From: Balanoglossus misakiensis
Taxonomy: Eukaryota; Hemichordata
Reading direction: 5' to 3'
Assembly: GCA_040954595.2 (NCBI GenBank)
Contig: CM082587.2
Location: forward strand, 10,912,001-10,976,000
Length of the DNA stretch: 64,000 nt
Under the pieces are notes generated by a model. That model was given only the letters and a program-made list of their open reading frames with translations, did not search any database and was not told the origin of the DNA. The position numbers and the translations under genes were made by a program. Positions 1-13,944 of this stretch are shown piece by piece (position 1 is the first letter of the stretch; every line of letters begins with the position of its first letter).

Positions 1-1354
1 CTTTTTTATGCCTAAAACTTTGATCGAGAACTTCAAATTAAATGCAACCCTCCAAATATTTGCAATATTTCAGGTAAAATGATATAATTTTAAAGCATAA
101 ATTTTGATGTATTCATAATCATTAAGAGAAACACATTTTGAAAATAGAATATTAATCACACTAGCAGTCATAATATTTTTGAATCATCACTAAAGAACAT
201 ATAGAAAAATTAAACAGGTTTTAATTATTTATATTTGAATGCAAAGCGTAAATTCCCTTGTGCCATGGAATTGACAATCTGCAACTGGTGGGGTCCTTCT
301 GCAAGTAAAAAGCATCAGATAAATTCTGCATGCTCATCACCGAGGCAATTTAGGTGTACTTTTGTACTTTGAGAACTGTCAGTTTTCGCAACTGAAACTC
401 TGTTCACAGGACAGAGGAAAAACTAGAATGACAACAGCTATGTAAGCTAACAAAAGGAACACAGAGCATAGTTCTCCATACTCACATTTTAATGCAATAA
501 CTTTTGCTGAAACTGGGGCGTCCGTGGGCAGGCAAAGGCAGTTCTAACTCGACTTGCAAATAAGGCCCATGTCTCTTGTTCGCTGAGATTGTCTGGTTCT
601 AATAATAGCTGTAAGAACTTGATCATTGACCGAACTGTTGGTTCAATTTTGCAACATTTTATGATTTCAAGCTGTGCAATATTTGCAACTCTGTTTCAAC
701 TTTGGTTGGAGGGATGATGATGAAGCCATTTCACTGACAAAATAGCGCTACTGACTGATGTCAATGTTTGTTTACAGTCAAATGCATTGCCCTTATAAAA
801 ATACATGTGAGAAATTTCTTATGTGTATGATACACACTTTTGTGCATGACTGCAAACTCTGTTACAGTTGTGAAATTCTAAGGGTTGAATTCATTGGGTA
901 GAATTCATGTTTTTTGGATTCTTAAACAACCAGTCACGAAAGCTAAGTGGTTACCTCAGAGAAACTGTGTTAAATTTGGTCATCAATTGCTTTAAATCAT
1001 ACAAGACATTCCCAGAGCTAAAGTTACTGCAGCAGTCAGTTTCAACTCAGCTTGCAAATTGGGATCATGTCTTGTGTTCATCGAGACTGTCTGTAGTCCA
1101 GTTGACAGTCCTATGGGGTCAATGATGAACCTACAAATGTTCTTTCCAATGAAATTGTTATAAATCTAATATTCAGGATTTGCATTCATACCTTAAACAA
1201 TATAACTGTATTGCAAATATGGCAACTCTTCTAAGTTACATTGGAACACCTTCTCGCCACTGTTTGTGCCAAAATGGTGAATAAGCTTTCATTTTCAAGC
1301 CTTAACATAGGCACCCAAAACAAGACAACAGCATTGCAAATATGGCATTTTTTG
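1..1354. other. No gene recognised
   Basis: AT-rich sequence without a convincing coding region. The few open frames are about 70 codons long, low in complexity and match no family I recognise. From about 1200 onward the wording begins to resemble the tandem repeat that follows, so the right edge is probably decayed repeat. Confidence 0.5.
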
Positions 1355-2028
1355 TTCAACTCTTCTCATTTGCATAGTCCAAAATGGCCGCCAAACTCCT
1401 CTAACATGTAAATTTCCTATGGTCGTCTTAAATAGCGTGTAGTATCGCATTTGAAGGGTTTTCATCAATATGGGTACCTAAAACAATTTCAACGTGGTTG
1501 ACATTGCAATGTTAGACAGCTGTTCTAATTTGCATAATCTAGAATGGCCGACAAACTTCTCTAACATGTAAATTTACTATGGTTGTCTTTAATAGTGTGT
1601 AATATCGCATTTGCAGGGTTTTCATCAATATGGGTACCTAAAACAATTTCAACGTCGTTGACATGGCAATATTAGACAGCTGTTCTAATTTGCATAATCC
1701 AAAATGGCCACCAAACTCTTCTTAAATGTAAATTTCCCTGTTTTGTCTTATATGGTGCCTAAAATCGCATTTGCAGGGTTTTCATCAATATGGGTAACTA
1801 AAACAATTTCAGCGTGGTTGACATGGCAATATTAGACAACTGTTCTAATTTGCATAATCCAAAATGGCCGACAAACTTCTCTAACATGTAAATTTCCCTG
1901 GTTTGTCTTATATGGTGTGTAATATCGCATTTTCACGGTTTTAATTAATATGGGTACCTAAAACAATTTCAACGTGGTTGACATGGCAATATTAGACAAC
2001 TGTTCTAATTTGCATAATTCAAACACCT
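1355..2028. repeat. 160-bp tandem repeat, about four copies
   Basis: A unit of about 160 bp recurs about four times. Anchors are the word ACATGGCAAT (or ACATTGCAAT) at 1501, 1661, 1821 and 1981, and the phrase TTTTCATCAATATGGGTA in each copy. Units also share AAAATGGCCGNCAAACT and AACATGTAAATTT. Copies differ by roughly 5-10 percent, so the array is older or less homogenised than the 86-bp satellite nearby. No coding frame runs through it. Confidence 0.9.
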
Positions 2029-3210
2029 GCTGGATAATTTAATTTTTGCCCTTCTTGTCCCATGATTATATGTGTAATATCTCATTTTCAATGTGTTTAC
2101 ATGTATATATGCAGAATCCATTTCAAACTAAGTGGGCATATTGTAGCGCCAATCTTATTTCTTAATCCGCACCACAGAACTGATGCAAGGTTTAGGACTG
2201 GAAATGTATGTGGCCACTGGCCGACACCCCGGGCGAGAGGTCTCCAATTATTTTCAGCACGTAGTGTGCTTCCCGGTTGATAACATCAATATGTGTAAAT
2301 GCCAAAAACCCGACCTATTGTAATACCAGTCAAATTTTCTTTGTCATTTACCATTTTTCTCTTGCATATGAAGGTTTTTCTTAAAGGTCACCTGCCATGC
2401 CCTATACAACCACGCGTAAAATCACTATTTGGGTCTTGAAGTTAACGTATGTTACTATCTTGCAATGCGTTTTGCCCCTTGTGCTTAGATAACAAGCAAG
2501 TAAAAGTGGCGGGTGGGCGTGTACCCCTAACCCAACTCAGTCGAGTTTTTTCGGCTTTTCGAAGTTCAGTCGAAGACTTATCTTGATGTGGACAAATAGT
2601 CTTTCACACCTTCGTAAATCCTCTGCCTGTAATGTGAGGCAAGGGCTTCATTTGCTTTGAACACTGTTTATATAGCTTGTCTTTGTCTGTGGACTTAATT
2701 ACTCATGGACTGCTAATTACACTTTACTGTTAGCAGAATGGTACACTAGGACGTAGTGTACTTGTTTGTCCATATGCAAATACCTTCGCCTGGCTCGAGT
2801 GCGAAGTGGCTCCCTGATCACAGGCATGAAAAAAGGTGGCAAATTCCGGCATTCGTGCACATTTTTCAGAACCGACACATTAGGCAATGCATAGACAGGT
2901 ACCCTAGGTGAGCTTTTGACGTGGAAAAATGAAAACTTTCCAAAGCATGACATGTGACCTTTAAAGAGTACATACCCATATACATTTGTATGGGAGCACA
3001 CATCCCCACCCCCTGCCAACAATAATTGGACAACTTTATTCTACTTATACTTCTTTTTAGTCTAAACATTCATATAGAGAAGGCAACATGTTCTTGAAGC
3101 TGCTGACTATGGAAATATGATGAAGTACATTTTCCTAGTTGTACATGTACAGTATGATAGGCCCAATGTACCAATTGGAGATGTGTGCCTTACAGGCAAC
3201 ATACATGTAG
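2029..3210. other. No gene recognised
   Basis: Unique-looking sequence between two tandem arrays. Short open frames on both strands (for example about 100 codons at 2717-3022, minus) overlap one another and have no recognisable domain. I treat them as chance. Confidence 0.45.
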
Positions 3211-6200
3211 CTCTGCATGGCCTGGTTAATCGATGTTGACGCAAAGGTTGACCCCACCAAACACTCAAAATTGATGGGCACGACACTGGCCACTAGCTCT
3301 GCATGGCCTGGTTAATCAATGTTGACGCAAAGGCTGACCCCACCAAACACTCAAAATTGATGGGCACGACACTGGCCACTAGCTCTGCATGGCCTGGTTA
3401 ATCAATGTTGACGCAAAGGCTGACCCCACCAAACACTCAAAATTGATGGGCACGACACTGGCCACTAGCTCTGCATGGCCTGGTTAATCAATGTTGACGC
3501 AAAGGCTGACCCCACCAAACACTCAAAATTGATGGGCACGACACTGGCCACTAGCTCTGCATGGCCTGGTTAATCAATGTTGACGCAAAGGCTGACCCCA
3601 CCAAACACTCAAAATTGATGGGCACGACACTGGCCACTAGCTCTGCATGGCCTGGTTAATCAATGTTGACGCAAAGGCTGACCCCACCAAACACTCAAAA
3701 TTGATGGGCACGACACTGGCCACTAGCTCTGCATGGCCTGGTTAATCAATGTTGACGCAAAGGCTGACCCCACCAAACACTCAAAATTGATGGGCACGAC
3801 ACTGGCCACTAGCTCTGCATGGCCTGGTTAATCAATGTTGACGCAAAGGCTGACCCCACCAAACACTCAAAATTGATGGGCACGACACTGGCCACTAGCT
3901 CTGCATGGCCTGGTTAATCAATGTTGACGCAAAGGCTGACCCCACCAAACACTCAAAATTGATGGGCACGACACTGGCCACTAGCTCTGCATGGCCTGGT
4001 TAATCAATGTTGACGCAAAGGCTGACCCCACCAAACACTCAAAATTGATGGGCACGACACTGGCCACTAGCTCTGCATGGCCTGGTTAATCAATGTTGAC
4101 GCAAAGGCTGACCCCACCAAACACTCAAAATTGATGGGCACGACACTGGCCACTAGCTCTGCATGGCCTGGTTAATCAATGTTGACGCAAAGGCTGACCC
4201 CACCAAACACTCAAAATTGATGGGCACGACACTGGCCACTAGCTCTGCATGGCCTGGTTAATCAATGTTGACGCAAAGGCTGACCCCACCAAACACTCAA
4301 AATTGATGGGCACGACACTGGCCACTAGCTCTGCATGGCCTGGTTAATCAATGTTGACGCAAAGGCTGACCCCACCAAACACTCAAAATTGATGGGCACG
4401 ACACTGGCCACTAGCTCTGCATGGCCTGGTTAATCAATGTTGACGCAAAGGCTGACCCCACCAAACACTCAAAATTGATGGGCACGACACTGGCCACTAG
4501 CTCTGCATGGCCTGGTTAATCAATGTTGACGCAAAGGCTGACCCCACCAAACACTCAAAATTGATGGGCACGACACTGGCCACTAGCTCTGCATGGCCTG
4601 GTTAATCAATGTTGACGCAAAGGCTGACCCCACCAAACACTCAAAATTGATGGGCACGACACTGGCCACTAGCTCTGCATGGCCTGGTTAATCAATGTTG
4701 ACGCAAAGGCTGACCCCACCAAACACTCAAAATTGATGGGCACGACACTGGCCACTAGCTCTGCATGGCCTGGTTAATCAATGTTGACGCAAAGGCTGAC
4801 CCCACCAAACACTCCAAATTGATGGGCACGACACTGGCCACTAGCTCTGCATGGCCTGGTTAATCAATGTTGACGCAAAGGCTGACCCCACCAAACACTC
4901 CAAATTGATGGGCACGACACTGGCCACTAGCTCTGCATGGCCTGGTTAATCAATGTTGACGCAAAGGCTGACCCCACCAAACACTCCAAATTGATGGGCA
5001 CGACACTGGCCACTAGCTCTGCATGGCCTGGTTAATCAATGTTGACGCAAAGGCTGACCCCACCAAACACTCCAAATTGATGGGCACGACACTGGCCACT
5101 AGCTCTGCATGGCCTGGTTAATCAATGTTGACGCAAAGGCTGACCCCACCAAACACTCAAAATTGATGGGCACGACACTGGCCACTAGCTCTGCATGGCC
5201 TGGTTAATCAATGTTGACGCAAAGGCTGACCCCACCAAACACTCAAAATTGATGGGCACGACACTGGCCACTAGCTCTGCATGGCCTGGTTAATCAATGT
5301 TGACGCAAAGGCTGACCCCACCAAACACTCCAAATTGATGGGCACGACACTGGCCACTAGCTCTGCATGGCCTGGTTAATCAATGTTGACGCAAAGGCTG
5401 ACCCCACCAAACACTCCAAATTGATGGGCACGACACTGGCCACTAGCTCTGCATGGCCTGGTTAATCAATGTTGACGCAAAGGCTGACCCCACCAAACAC
5501 TCCAAATTGATGGGCACGACACTGGCCACTAGCTCTGCATGGCCTGGTTAATCAATGTTGACGCAAAGGCTGACCCCACCAAACACTCCAAATTGATGGG
5601 CACGACACTGGCCACTAGCTCTGCATGGCCTGGTTAATCAATGTTGACGCAAAGGCTGACCCCACCAAACACTCAAAATTGATGGGCACGACACTGGCCA
5701 CTAGCTCTGCATGGCCTGGTTAATCAATGTTGACGCAAAGGCTGACCCCACCAAACACTCAAAATTGATGGGCACAACACTGGCCACTAGCTCTGCATGG
5801 CCTGGTTAATCAATGTTGACGCAAAGGCTGACCCCACCAAACACTCAAAATTGATGGGCACGACACTGGCCACTAGCTCTGCATGGCCTGGTTAATCAAT
5901 GTTGACGCAAAGGCTGACCCCACCAAACACTCAAAATTGATGGGCACGACACTGGCCACTAGCTCTGCATGGCCTGGTTAATCAATGTTGACGCAAAGGC
6001 TGACCCCACCAAACACTCCAAATTGATGGGCACGACACTGGCCACTAGCTCTGCATGGCCTGGTTAATCAATGTTGACGCAAAGGCTGACCCCACCAAAC
6101 ACTCCAAATTGATGGGCACGACACTGGCCACTAGCTCTGCATGGCCTGGTTAATCAATGTTGACGCAAAGGCTGACCCCACCAAACACTCCAAATTGATG

Positions 6201-9200
6201 GGCACGACACTGGCCACTAGCTCTGCATGGCCTGGTTAATCAATGTTGACGCAAAGGCTGACCCCACCAAACACTCAAAATTGATGGGCACGACACTGGC
6301 CACTAGCTCTGCATGGCCTGGTTAATCAATGTTGACGCAAAGGCTGACCCCACCAAACACTCAAAATTGATGGGCACAACACTGGCCACTAGCTCTGCAT
6401 GGCCTGGTTAATCAATGTTGACGCAAAGGCTGACCCCACCAAACACTCAAAATTGATGGGCACGACACTGGCCACTAGCTCTGCATGGCCTGGTTAATCA
6501 ATGTTGACGCAAAGGCTGACCCCACCAAACACTCAAAATTGATGGGCACGACACTGGCCACTAGCTCTGCATGGCCTGGTTAATCAATGTTGACGCAAAG
6601 GCTGACCCCACCAAACACTCAAAATTGATGGGCACGACACTGGCCACTAGCTCTGCATGGCCTGGTTAATCAATGTTGACGCAAAGGCTGACCCCACCAA
6701 ACACTCAAAATTGATGGGCACGACACTGGCCACTAGCTCTGCATGCCTGGTTAATCAATGTTGACGCAAAGGCTGACCCCACCAAACACTCAAAATTGAT
6801 GGGCACGACACTGGCCACTAGCTCTGCATGGCCTGGTTAATCAATGTTGACGCAAAGGCTGACCCCACCAAACACTCAAAATTGATGGGCACGACACTGG
6901 CCACTAGCTCTGCATGGCCTGGTTAATCAATGTTGACGCAAAGGCTGACCCCACCAAACACTCAAAATTGATGGGCACGACACTGGCCACTAGCTCTGCA
7001 TGGCCTGGTTAATCAATGTTGACGCAAAGGCTGACCCCACCAAACACTCAAAATTGATGGGCACGACACTGGCCACTAGCTCTGCATGGCCTGGTTAATC
7101 AATGTTGACGCAAAGGCTGACCCCACCAAACACTCAAAATTGATGGGCACGACACTGGCCACTAGCTCTGCATGGCCTGGTTAATCAATGTTGACGCAAA
7201 GGCTGACCCCACCAAACACTCAAAATTGATGGGCACGACACTGGCCACTAGCTCTGCATGGCCTGGTTAATCAATGTTGACGCAAAGGCTGACCCCACCA
7301 AACACTCAAAATTGATGGGCACGACACTGGCCACTAGCTCTGCATGGCCTGGTTAATCAATGTTGACGCAAAGGCTGACCCCACCAAACACTCAAAATTG
7401 ATGGGCACGACACTGGCCACTAGCTCTGCATGGCCTGGTTAATCAATGTTGACGCAAAGGCTGACCCCACCAAACACTCAAAATTGATGGGCACGACACT
7501 GGCCACTAGCTCTGCATGGCCTGGTTAATCAATGTTGACGCAAAGGCTGACCCCACCAAACACTCAAAATTGATGGGCACGACACTGGCCACTAGCTCTG
7601 CATGGCCTGGTTAATCAATGTTGACGCAAAGGCTGACCCCACCAAACACTCAAAATTGATGGGCACGACACTGGCCACTAGCTCTGCATGGCCTGGTTAA
7701 TCAATGTTGACGCAAAGGCTGACCCCACCAAACACTCAAAATTGATGGGCACGACACTGGCCACTAGCTCTGCATGGCCTGGTTAATCAATGTTGACGCA
7801 AAGGCTGACCCCACCAAACACTCAAAATTGATGGGCACGACACTGGCCACTAGCTCTGCATGGCCTGGTTAATCAATGTTGACGCAAAGGCTGACCCCAC
7901 CAAACACTCAAAATTGATGGGCACGACACTGGCCACTAGCTCTGCATGGCCTGGTTAATCAATGTTGACGCAAAGGCTGACCCCACCAAACACTCAAAAT
8001 TGATGGGCACGACACTGGCCACTAGCTCTGCATGGCCTGGTTAATCAATGTTGACGCAAAGGCTGACCCCACCAAACACTCAAAATTGATGGGCACGACA
8101 CTGGCCACTAGCTCTGCATGGCCTGGTTAATCAATGTTGACGCAAAGGCTGACCCCACCAAACACTCAAAATTGATGGGCACGACACTGGCCACTAGCTC
8201 TGCATGGCCTGGTTAATCAATGTTGACGCAAAGGCTGACCCCACCAAACACTCAAAATTGATGGGCACGACACTGGCCACTAGCTCTGCATGGCCTGGTT
8301 AATCAATGTTGACGCAAAGGCTGACCCCACCAAACACTCAAAATTGATGGGCACGACACTGGCCACTAGCTCTGCATGGCCTGGTTAATCAATGTTGACG
8401 CAAAGGCTGACCCCACCAAACACTCAAAATTGATGGGCACGACACTGGCCACTAGCTCTGCATGGCCTGGTTAATCAATGTTGACGCAAAGGCTGACCCC
8501 ACCAAACACTCAAAATTGATGGGCACGACACTGGCCACTAGCTCTGCATGGCCTGGTTAATCAATGTTGACGCAAAGGCTGACCCCACCAAACACTCAAA
8601 ATTGATGGGCACGACACTGGCCACTAGCTCTGCATGGCCTGGTTAATCAATGTTGACGCAAAGGCTGACCCCACCAAACACTCAAAATTGATGGGCACGA
8701 CACTGGCCACTAGCTCTGCATGGCCTGGTTAATCAATGTTGACGCAAAGGCTGACCCCACCAAACACTCAAAATTGATGGGCACGACACTGGCCACTAGC
8801 TCTGCATGGCCTGGTTAATCAATGTTGACGCAAAGGCTGACCCCACCAAACACTCAAAATTGATGGGCACGACACTGGCCACTAGCTCTGCATGGCCTGG
8901 TTAATCAATGTTGACGCAAAGGCTGACCCCACCAAACACTCAAAATTGATGGGCACGACACTGGCCACTAGCTCTGCATGGCCTGGTTAATCAATGTTGA
9001 CGCAAAGGCTGACCCCACCAAACACTCAAAATTGATGGGCACGACACTGGCCACTAGCTCTGCATGGCCTGGTTAATCAATGTTGACGCAAAGGCTGACC
9101 CCACCAAACACTCAAAATTGATGGGCACGACACTGGCCACTAGCTCTGCATGGCCTGGTTAATCAATGTTGACGCAAAGGCTGACCCCACCAAACACTCA

Positions 9201-12200
9201 AAATTGATGGGCACGACACTGGCCACTAGCTCTGCATGGCCTGGTTAATCAATGTTGACGCAAAGGCTGACCCCACCAAACACTCAAAATTGATGGGCAC
9301 GACACTGGCCACTAGCTCTGCATGGCCTGGTTAATCAATGTTGACGCAAAGGCTGACCCCACCAAACACTCAAAATTGATGGGCACGACACTGGCCACTA
9401 GCTCTGCATGGCCTGGTTAATCAATGTTGACGCAAAGGCTGACCCCACCAAACACTCAAAATTGATGGGCACGACACTGGCCACTAGCTCTGCATGGCCT
9501 GGTTAATCAATGTTGACGCAAAGGCTGACCCCACCAAACACTCAAAATTGATGGGCACGACACTGGCCACTAGCTCTGCATGGCCTGGTTAATCAATGTT
9601 GACGCAAAGGCTGACCCCACCAAACACTCAAAATTGATGGGCACGACACTGGCCACTAGCTCTGCATGGCCTGGTTAATCAATGTTGACGCAAAGGCTGA
9701 CCCCACCAAACACTCAAAATTGATGGGCACGACACTGGCCACTAGCTCTGCATGGCCTGGTTAATCAATGTTGACGCAAAGGCTGACCCCACCAAACACT
9801 CAAAATTGATGGGCACGACACTGGCCACTAGCTCTGCATGGCCTGGTTAATCAATGTTGACGCAAAGGCTGACCCCACCAAACACTCAAAATTGATGGGC
9901 ACGACACTGGCCACTAGCTCTGCATGGCCTGGTTAATCAATGTTGACGCAAAGGCTGACCCCACCAAACACTCAAAATTGATGGGCACGACACTGGCCAC
10001 TAGCTCTGCATGGCCTGGTTAATCAATGTTGACGCAAAGGCTGACCCCACCAAACACTCAAAATTGATGGGCACGACACTGGCCACTAGCTCTGCATGGC
10101 CTGGTTAATCAATGTTGACGCAAAGGCTGACCCCACCAAACACTCAAAATTGATGGGCACGACACTGGCCACTAGCTCTGCATGGCCTGGTTAATCAATG
10201 TTGACGCAAAGGCTGACCCCACCAAACACTCAAAATTGATGGGCACGACACTGGCCACTAGCTCTGCATGGCCTGGTTAATCAATGTTGACGCAAAGGCT
10301 GACCCCACCAAACACTCAAAATTGATGGGCACGACACTGGCCACTAGCTCTGCATGGCCTGGTTAATCAATGTTGACGCAAAGGCTGACCCCACCAAACA
10401 CTCAAAATTGATGGGCACGACACTGGCCACTAGCTCTGCATGGCCTGGTTAATCAATGTTGACGCAAAGGCTGACCCCACCAAACACTCAAAATTGATGG
10501 GCACGACACTGGCCACTAGCTCTGCATGGCCTGGTTAATCAATGTTGACGCAAAGGCTGACCCCACCAAACACTCAAAATTGATGGGCACGACACTGGCC
10601 ACTAGCTCTGCATGGCCTGGTTAATCAATGTTGACGCAAAGGCTGACCCCACCAAACACTCAAAATTGATGGGCACGACACTGGCCACTAGCTCTGCATG
10701 GCCTGGTTAATCAATGTTGACGCAAAGGCTGACCCCACCAAACACTCAAAATTGATGGGCACGACACTGGCCACTAGCTCTGCATGGCCTGGTTAATCAA
10801 TGTTGACGCAAAGGCTGACCCCACCAAACACTCAAAATTGATGGGCACGACACTGGCCACTAGCTCTGCATGGCCTGGTTAATCAATGTTGACGCAAAGG
10901 CTGACCCCACCAAACACTCAAAATTGATGGGCACGACACTGGCCACTAGCTCTGCATGGCCTGGTTAATCAATGTTGACGCAAAGGTTGACCCCACCAAA
11001 CACTCAAAATTGATGGGCACGACACTGGCCACTAGCTCTGCATGGCCTGGTTAATCAATGTTGACGCAAAGGTTGACCCCACCAAACACTCAAAATTGAT
11101 GGGCACGACACTGGCCACTAGCTCTGCATGGCCTGGTTAATCAATGTTGACGCAAAGGTTGACCCCACCAAACACTCAAAATTGATGGGCACGACACTGG
11201 CCACTAGCTCTGCATGGCCTGGTTAATCAATGTTGACGCAAAGGCTGACCCCACCAAACACTCAAAATTGATGGGCACGACACTGGCCACTAGCTCTGCA
11301 TGGCCTGGTTAATCAATGTTGACGCAAAGGCTGACCCCACCAAACACTCAAAATTGATGGGCACGACACTGGCCACTAGCTCTGCATGGCCTGGTTAATC
11401 AATGTTGACGCAAAGGCTGACCCCACCAAACACTCAAAATTGATGGGCACGACACTGGCCACTAGCTCTGCATGGCCTGGTTAATCAATGTTGACGCAAA
11501 GGCTGACCCCACCAAACACTCAAAATTGATGGGCACGACACTGGCCACTAGCTCTGCATGGCCTGGTTAATCAATGTTGACGCAAAGGCTGACCCCACCA
11601 AACACTCAAAATTGATGGGCACGACACTGGCCACTAGCTCTGCATGGCCTGGTTAATCAATGTTGACGCAAAGGCTGACCCCACCAAACACTCAAAATTG
11701 ATGGGCACGACACTGGCCACTAGCTCTGCATGGCCTGGTTAATCAATGTTGACGCAAAGGCTGACCCCACCAAACACTCAAAATTGATGGGCACGACACT
11801 GGCCACTAGCTCTGCATGGCCTGGTTAATCAATGTTGACGCAAAGGCTGACCCCACCAAACACTCAAAATTGATGGGCACGACACTGGCCACTAGCTCTG
11901 CATGGCCTGGTTAATCAATGTTGACGCAAAGGCTGACCCCACCAAACACTCAAAATTGATGGGCACGACACTGGCCACTAGCTCTGCATGGCCTGGTTAA
12001 TCAATGTTGACGCAAAGGTTGACCCCACCAAACACTCAAAATTGATGGGCACGACACTGGCCACTAGCTCTGCATGGCCTGGTTAATCAATGTTGACGCA
12101 AAGGTTGACCCCACAAAAACTCAAAATTGATGGGCACGACACTGGCCACTAGCTCTGCATGGCCTGGTTAATCAATGTTGACGCAAAGGTTGACCCCACC

Positions 12201-12495
12201 AAACACTCAAAATTGATGGGCACGACACTGGCCACTAGCTCTGCATGGCCTGGTTAATCAATGTTGACGCAAAGGTTGACCCCACCAAACACTCAAAATT
12301 GATGGGCACGACACTGGCCACTAGCTCTGCATGGCCTGGTTAATCAATGTTGACGCAAAGGTTGACCCCACCAAACACTCAAAATTGATGGGCACGACAC
12401 TGGCCACTAGCTCTGCATGGCCTGGTTAATCAATGTTGACGCAAAGGTTGACCCCACCAAACACTCAAAATTGATGGGCACGACGCTGGCCACGA
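3211..12495. repeat. 86-bp satellite array, about 108 copies
   Basis: The unit begins CTCTGCATGGCCTGGTTAAT and repeats every 86 bp without interruption for 9.3 kb. Counting from the first unit at 3211 to the last at 12411, and allowing for two 1-bp deletions (near 6745 and 12112), gives 107 full periods plus a final divergent unit. Most units look identical. Variants are clustered: CAAAGGTTGACC units lie in the first unit and near the right end (about 10985-11170 and 12015-12450), ACTCCAAATTG units lie between about 4810 and 6200, and GCACAACAC occurs twice, near 5774 and 6376. Each frame is closed by stops, so this is not coding. Homogeneous centre with variant edges is expected from unequal crossing-over. 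Confidence 0.98.
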
Positions 12496-12641
12496 CACTG
12501 TACTATAATAATTCCGGACAATAAATGAACGTAAATCAGATCCGTGTCTCCGTGGATCACGGTTCCCGTCAGAGCCCGTTACCTCATCGCTACAGATTCC
12601 CCGATGCATGAACAATCATGAGAAACCAGCGGTAATACAAG

Positions 12642-13181
12642 TGTCACGATTGAGTTTTAACGATCATAGATCTTGTTTATGATTACGTAAAAAGTCATTC
12701 ACTTATATGGTTTTAGTCCAGTATTGACATAGGTACTTGACCCAGAGTAAACAAGATTGTGTAATTGATACATGTCAGAACGAGATAGAGATATCACGCG
12801 CTAAGTTCATGTTTAAGAAATATTAAGATGACGTGTTCCTTTTATGACTTAATACTTGACTAACGTATTAATAAGGTGTGGTGAAATTTGAGATCACACG
12901 TTTATCACCGGAGATCCGTGATGGGAGTCAACGAGCATGGATCGAGTCGTGTAATTCTTATGTGTGACCAGTAATAAACCAGAACTTTGTGTTACTCGGA
13001 AAACTTGTTGTAAGTCTCTGTCTACGAAAGGTTTACGATCTGCCGGGTACCTCTCTCGGACTCTGTGAATATGTTGGGTGGAGAAGGAGATGGAGAGAAT
13101 GTACGCCGACAGCCTTCGGACGTGGCTGATTCCCCACAGAAGCTGATGAGGTAAACGTCCGGAGGACGACCGGCCGTAACA
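12642..13181 (+). repeat. 5' LTR (540 bp)
   Basis: Starts TGTCACGATTGAG and ends CGGCCGTAACA. Same length as the copies at 17856-18395 and 29552-30091 and about 95 percent or more identical by eye. Contains AATAAA within CAGTAATAAACCAG, a plausible polyadenylation signal. This LTR lies outside the duplicated block, so it has no partner in copy B. Confidence 0.9.
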
Positions 13182-13184
13182 AGA

Positions 13185-13201
13185 TGGTGTTAGAATCCGG
13201 G
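13185..13201 (+). other. Primer-binding site of the LTR element
   Basis: TGGTGTTAGAATCCGGG lies 3 bp after the LTR end. The leading TGG pairs with the CCA end of a tRNA, and the next bases resemble the tRNA-Leu type primer-binding sites of some Gypsy elements. The tRNA identity is not certain. Confidence 0.65.
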
Positions 13202-13944
13202 TAGGCAGAGATGTTGCCACTGATTCCTGAACCGAGAAAGAAGTAAGAAGAAAAAAAGCTGGCGAAACGGACGATCCAATGGTCTGCTTCAGAAGGAAAC
13301 GAGAACAGAAAAAAGGTTGGTGCTGACTGTTGACTGCGTGGAATGCGTGGATGGGTTTTCAACGATGGATCTGTTGTTTGATCAGAGGGGCGTCGAATCC
13401 AGAAGCATGTAGTTGAAGCAGTTCTGGCGACGAAGAAAAGAGGTCTCGTGGAATGAAGAAGGGAAGACTCTTGAATCGTCTGCTATCGCAAAAGAACTGT
13501 GATAGAATGACATTGAACTGAATAATCAGCCTTTTTAATCTATAGTTTGAGAGATTTGATCATTGAAATATTGCGTGATCGTATTTTCTTTGTCTACTCT
13601 GATGACGTGAGTTCAATTAAATTCAATTTCAATTCAATTTATTACCCTTGTTGAAAAGTTGAAAAGTATTTACATAACTCATGAGTGAGACAGGTTGAAT
13701 GAAAAGGTAATTGGGAACAGAAAATAGCAGGTGCTCGTCAAGTCTGTTCCCATTCCTCTGTACATTGCGGTATAAAAAATAGTTACATTTCTTTTTGAGG
13801 GCAGTGTATTTCCTAGAGAGAAGCAATATTAGGCATGTACACTGTAAAGGCAATTATGTACATAGACAGTAGCTAAAATTGAATGAAATAAATACATTGA
13901 ATTAATAAATAAACTACTATATATAAAGATGTATATATTTATAG

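Noticed and set aside
3211-12495. CRISPR-like array or hammerhead-ribozyme satellite
   Set aside because: The repeats are uninterrupted without unique spacers, so not CRISPR. I looked for CTGATGA and GAAA hammerhead core words on both strands of the unit and found neither.
12894-13362. Two overlapping minus-strand frames of about 108 codons as a gene
   Set aside because: They run antisense through the 5' LTR, PBS and interior of the LTR element; the other LTR copies do not keep them open, and no domain is visible.
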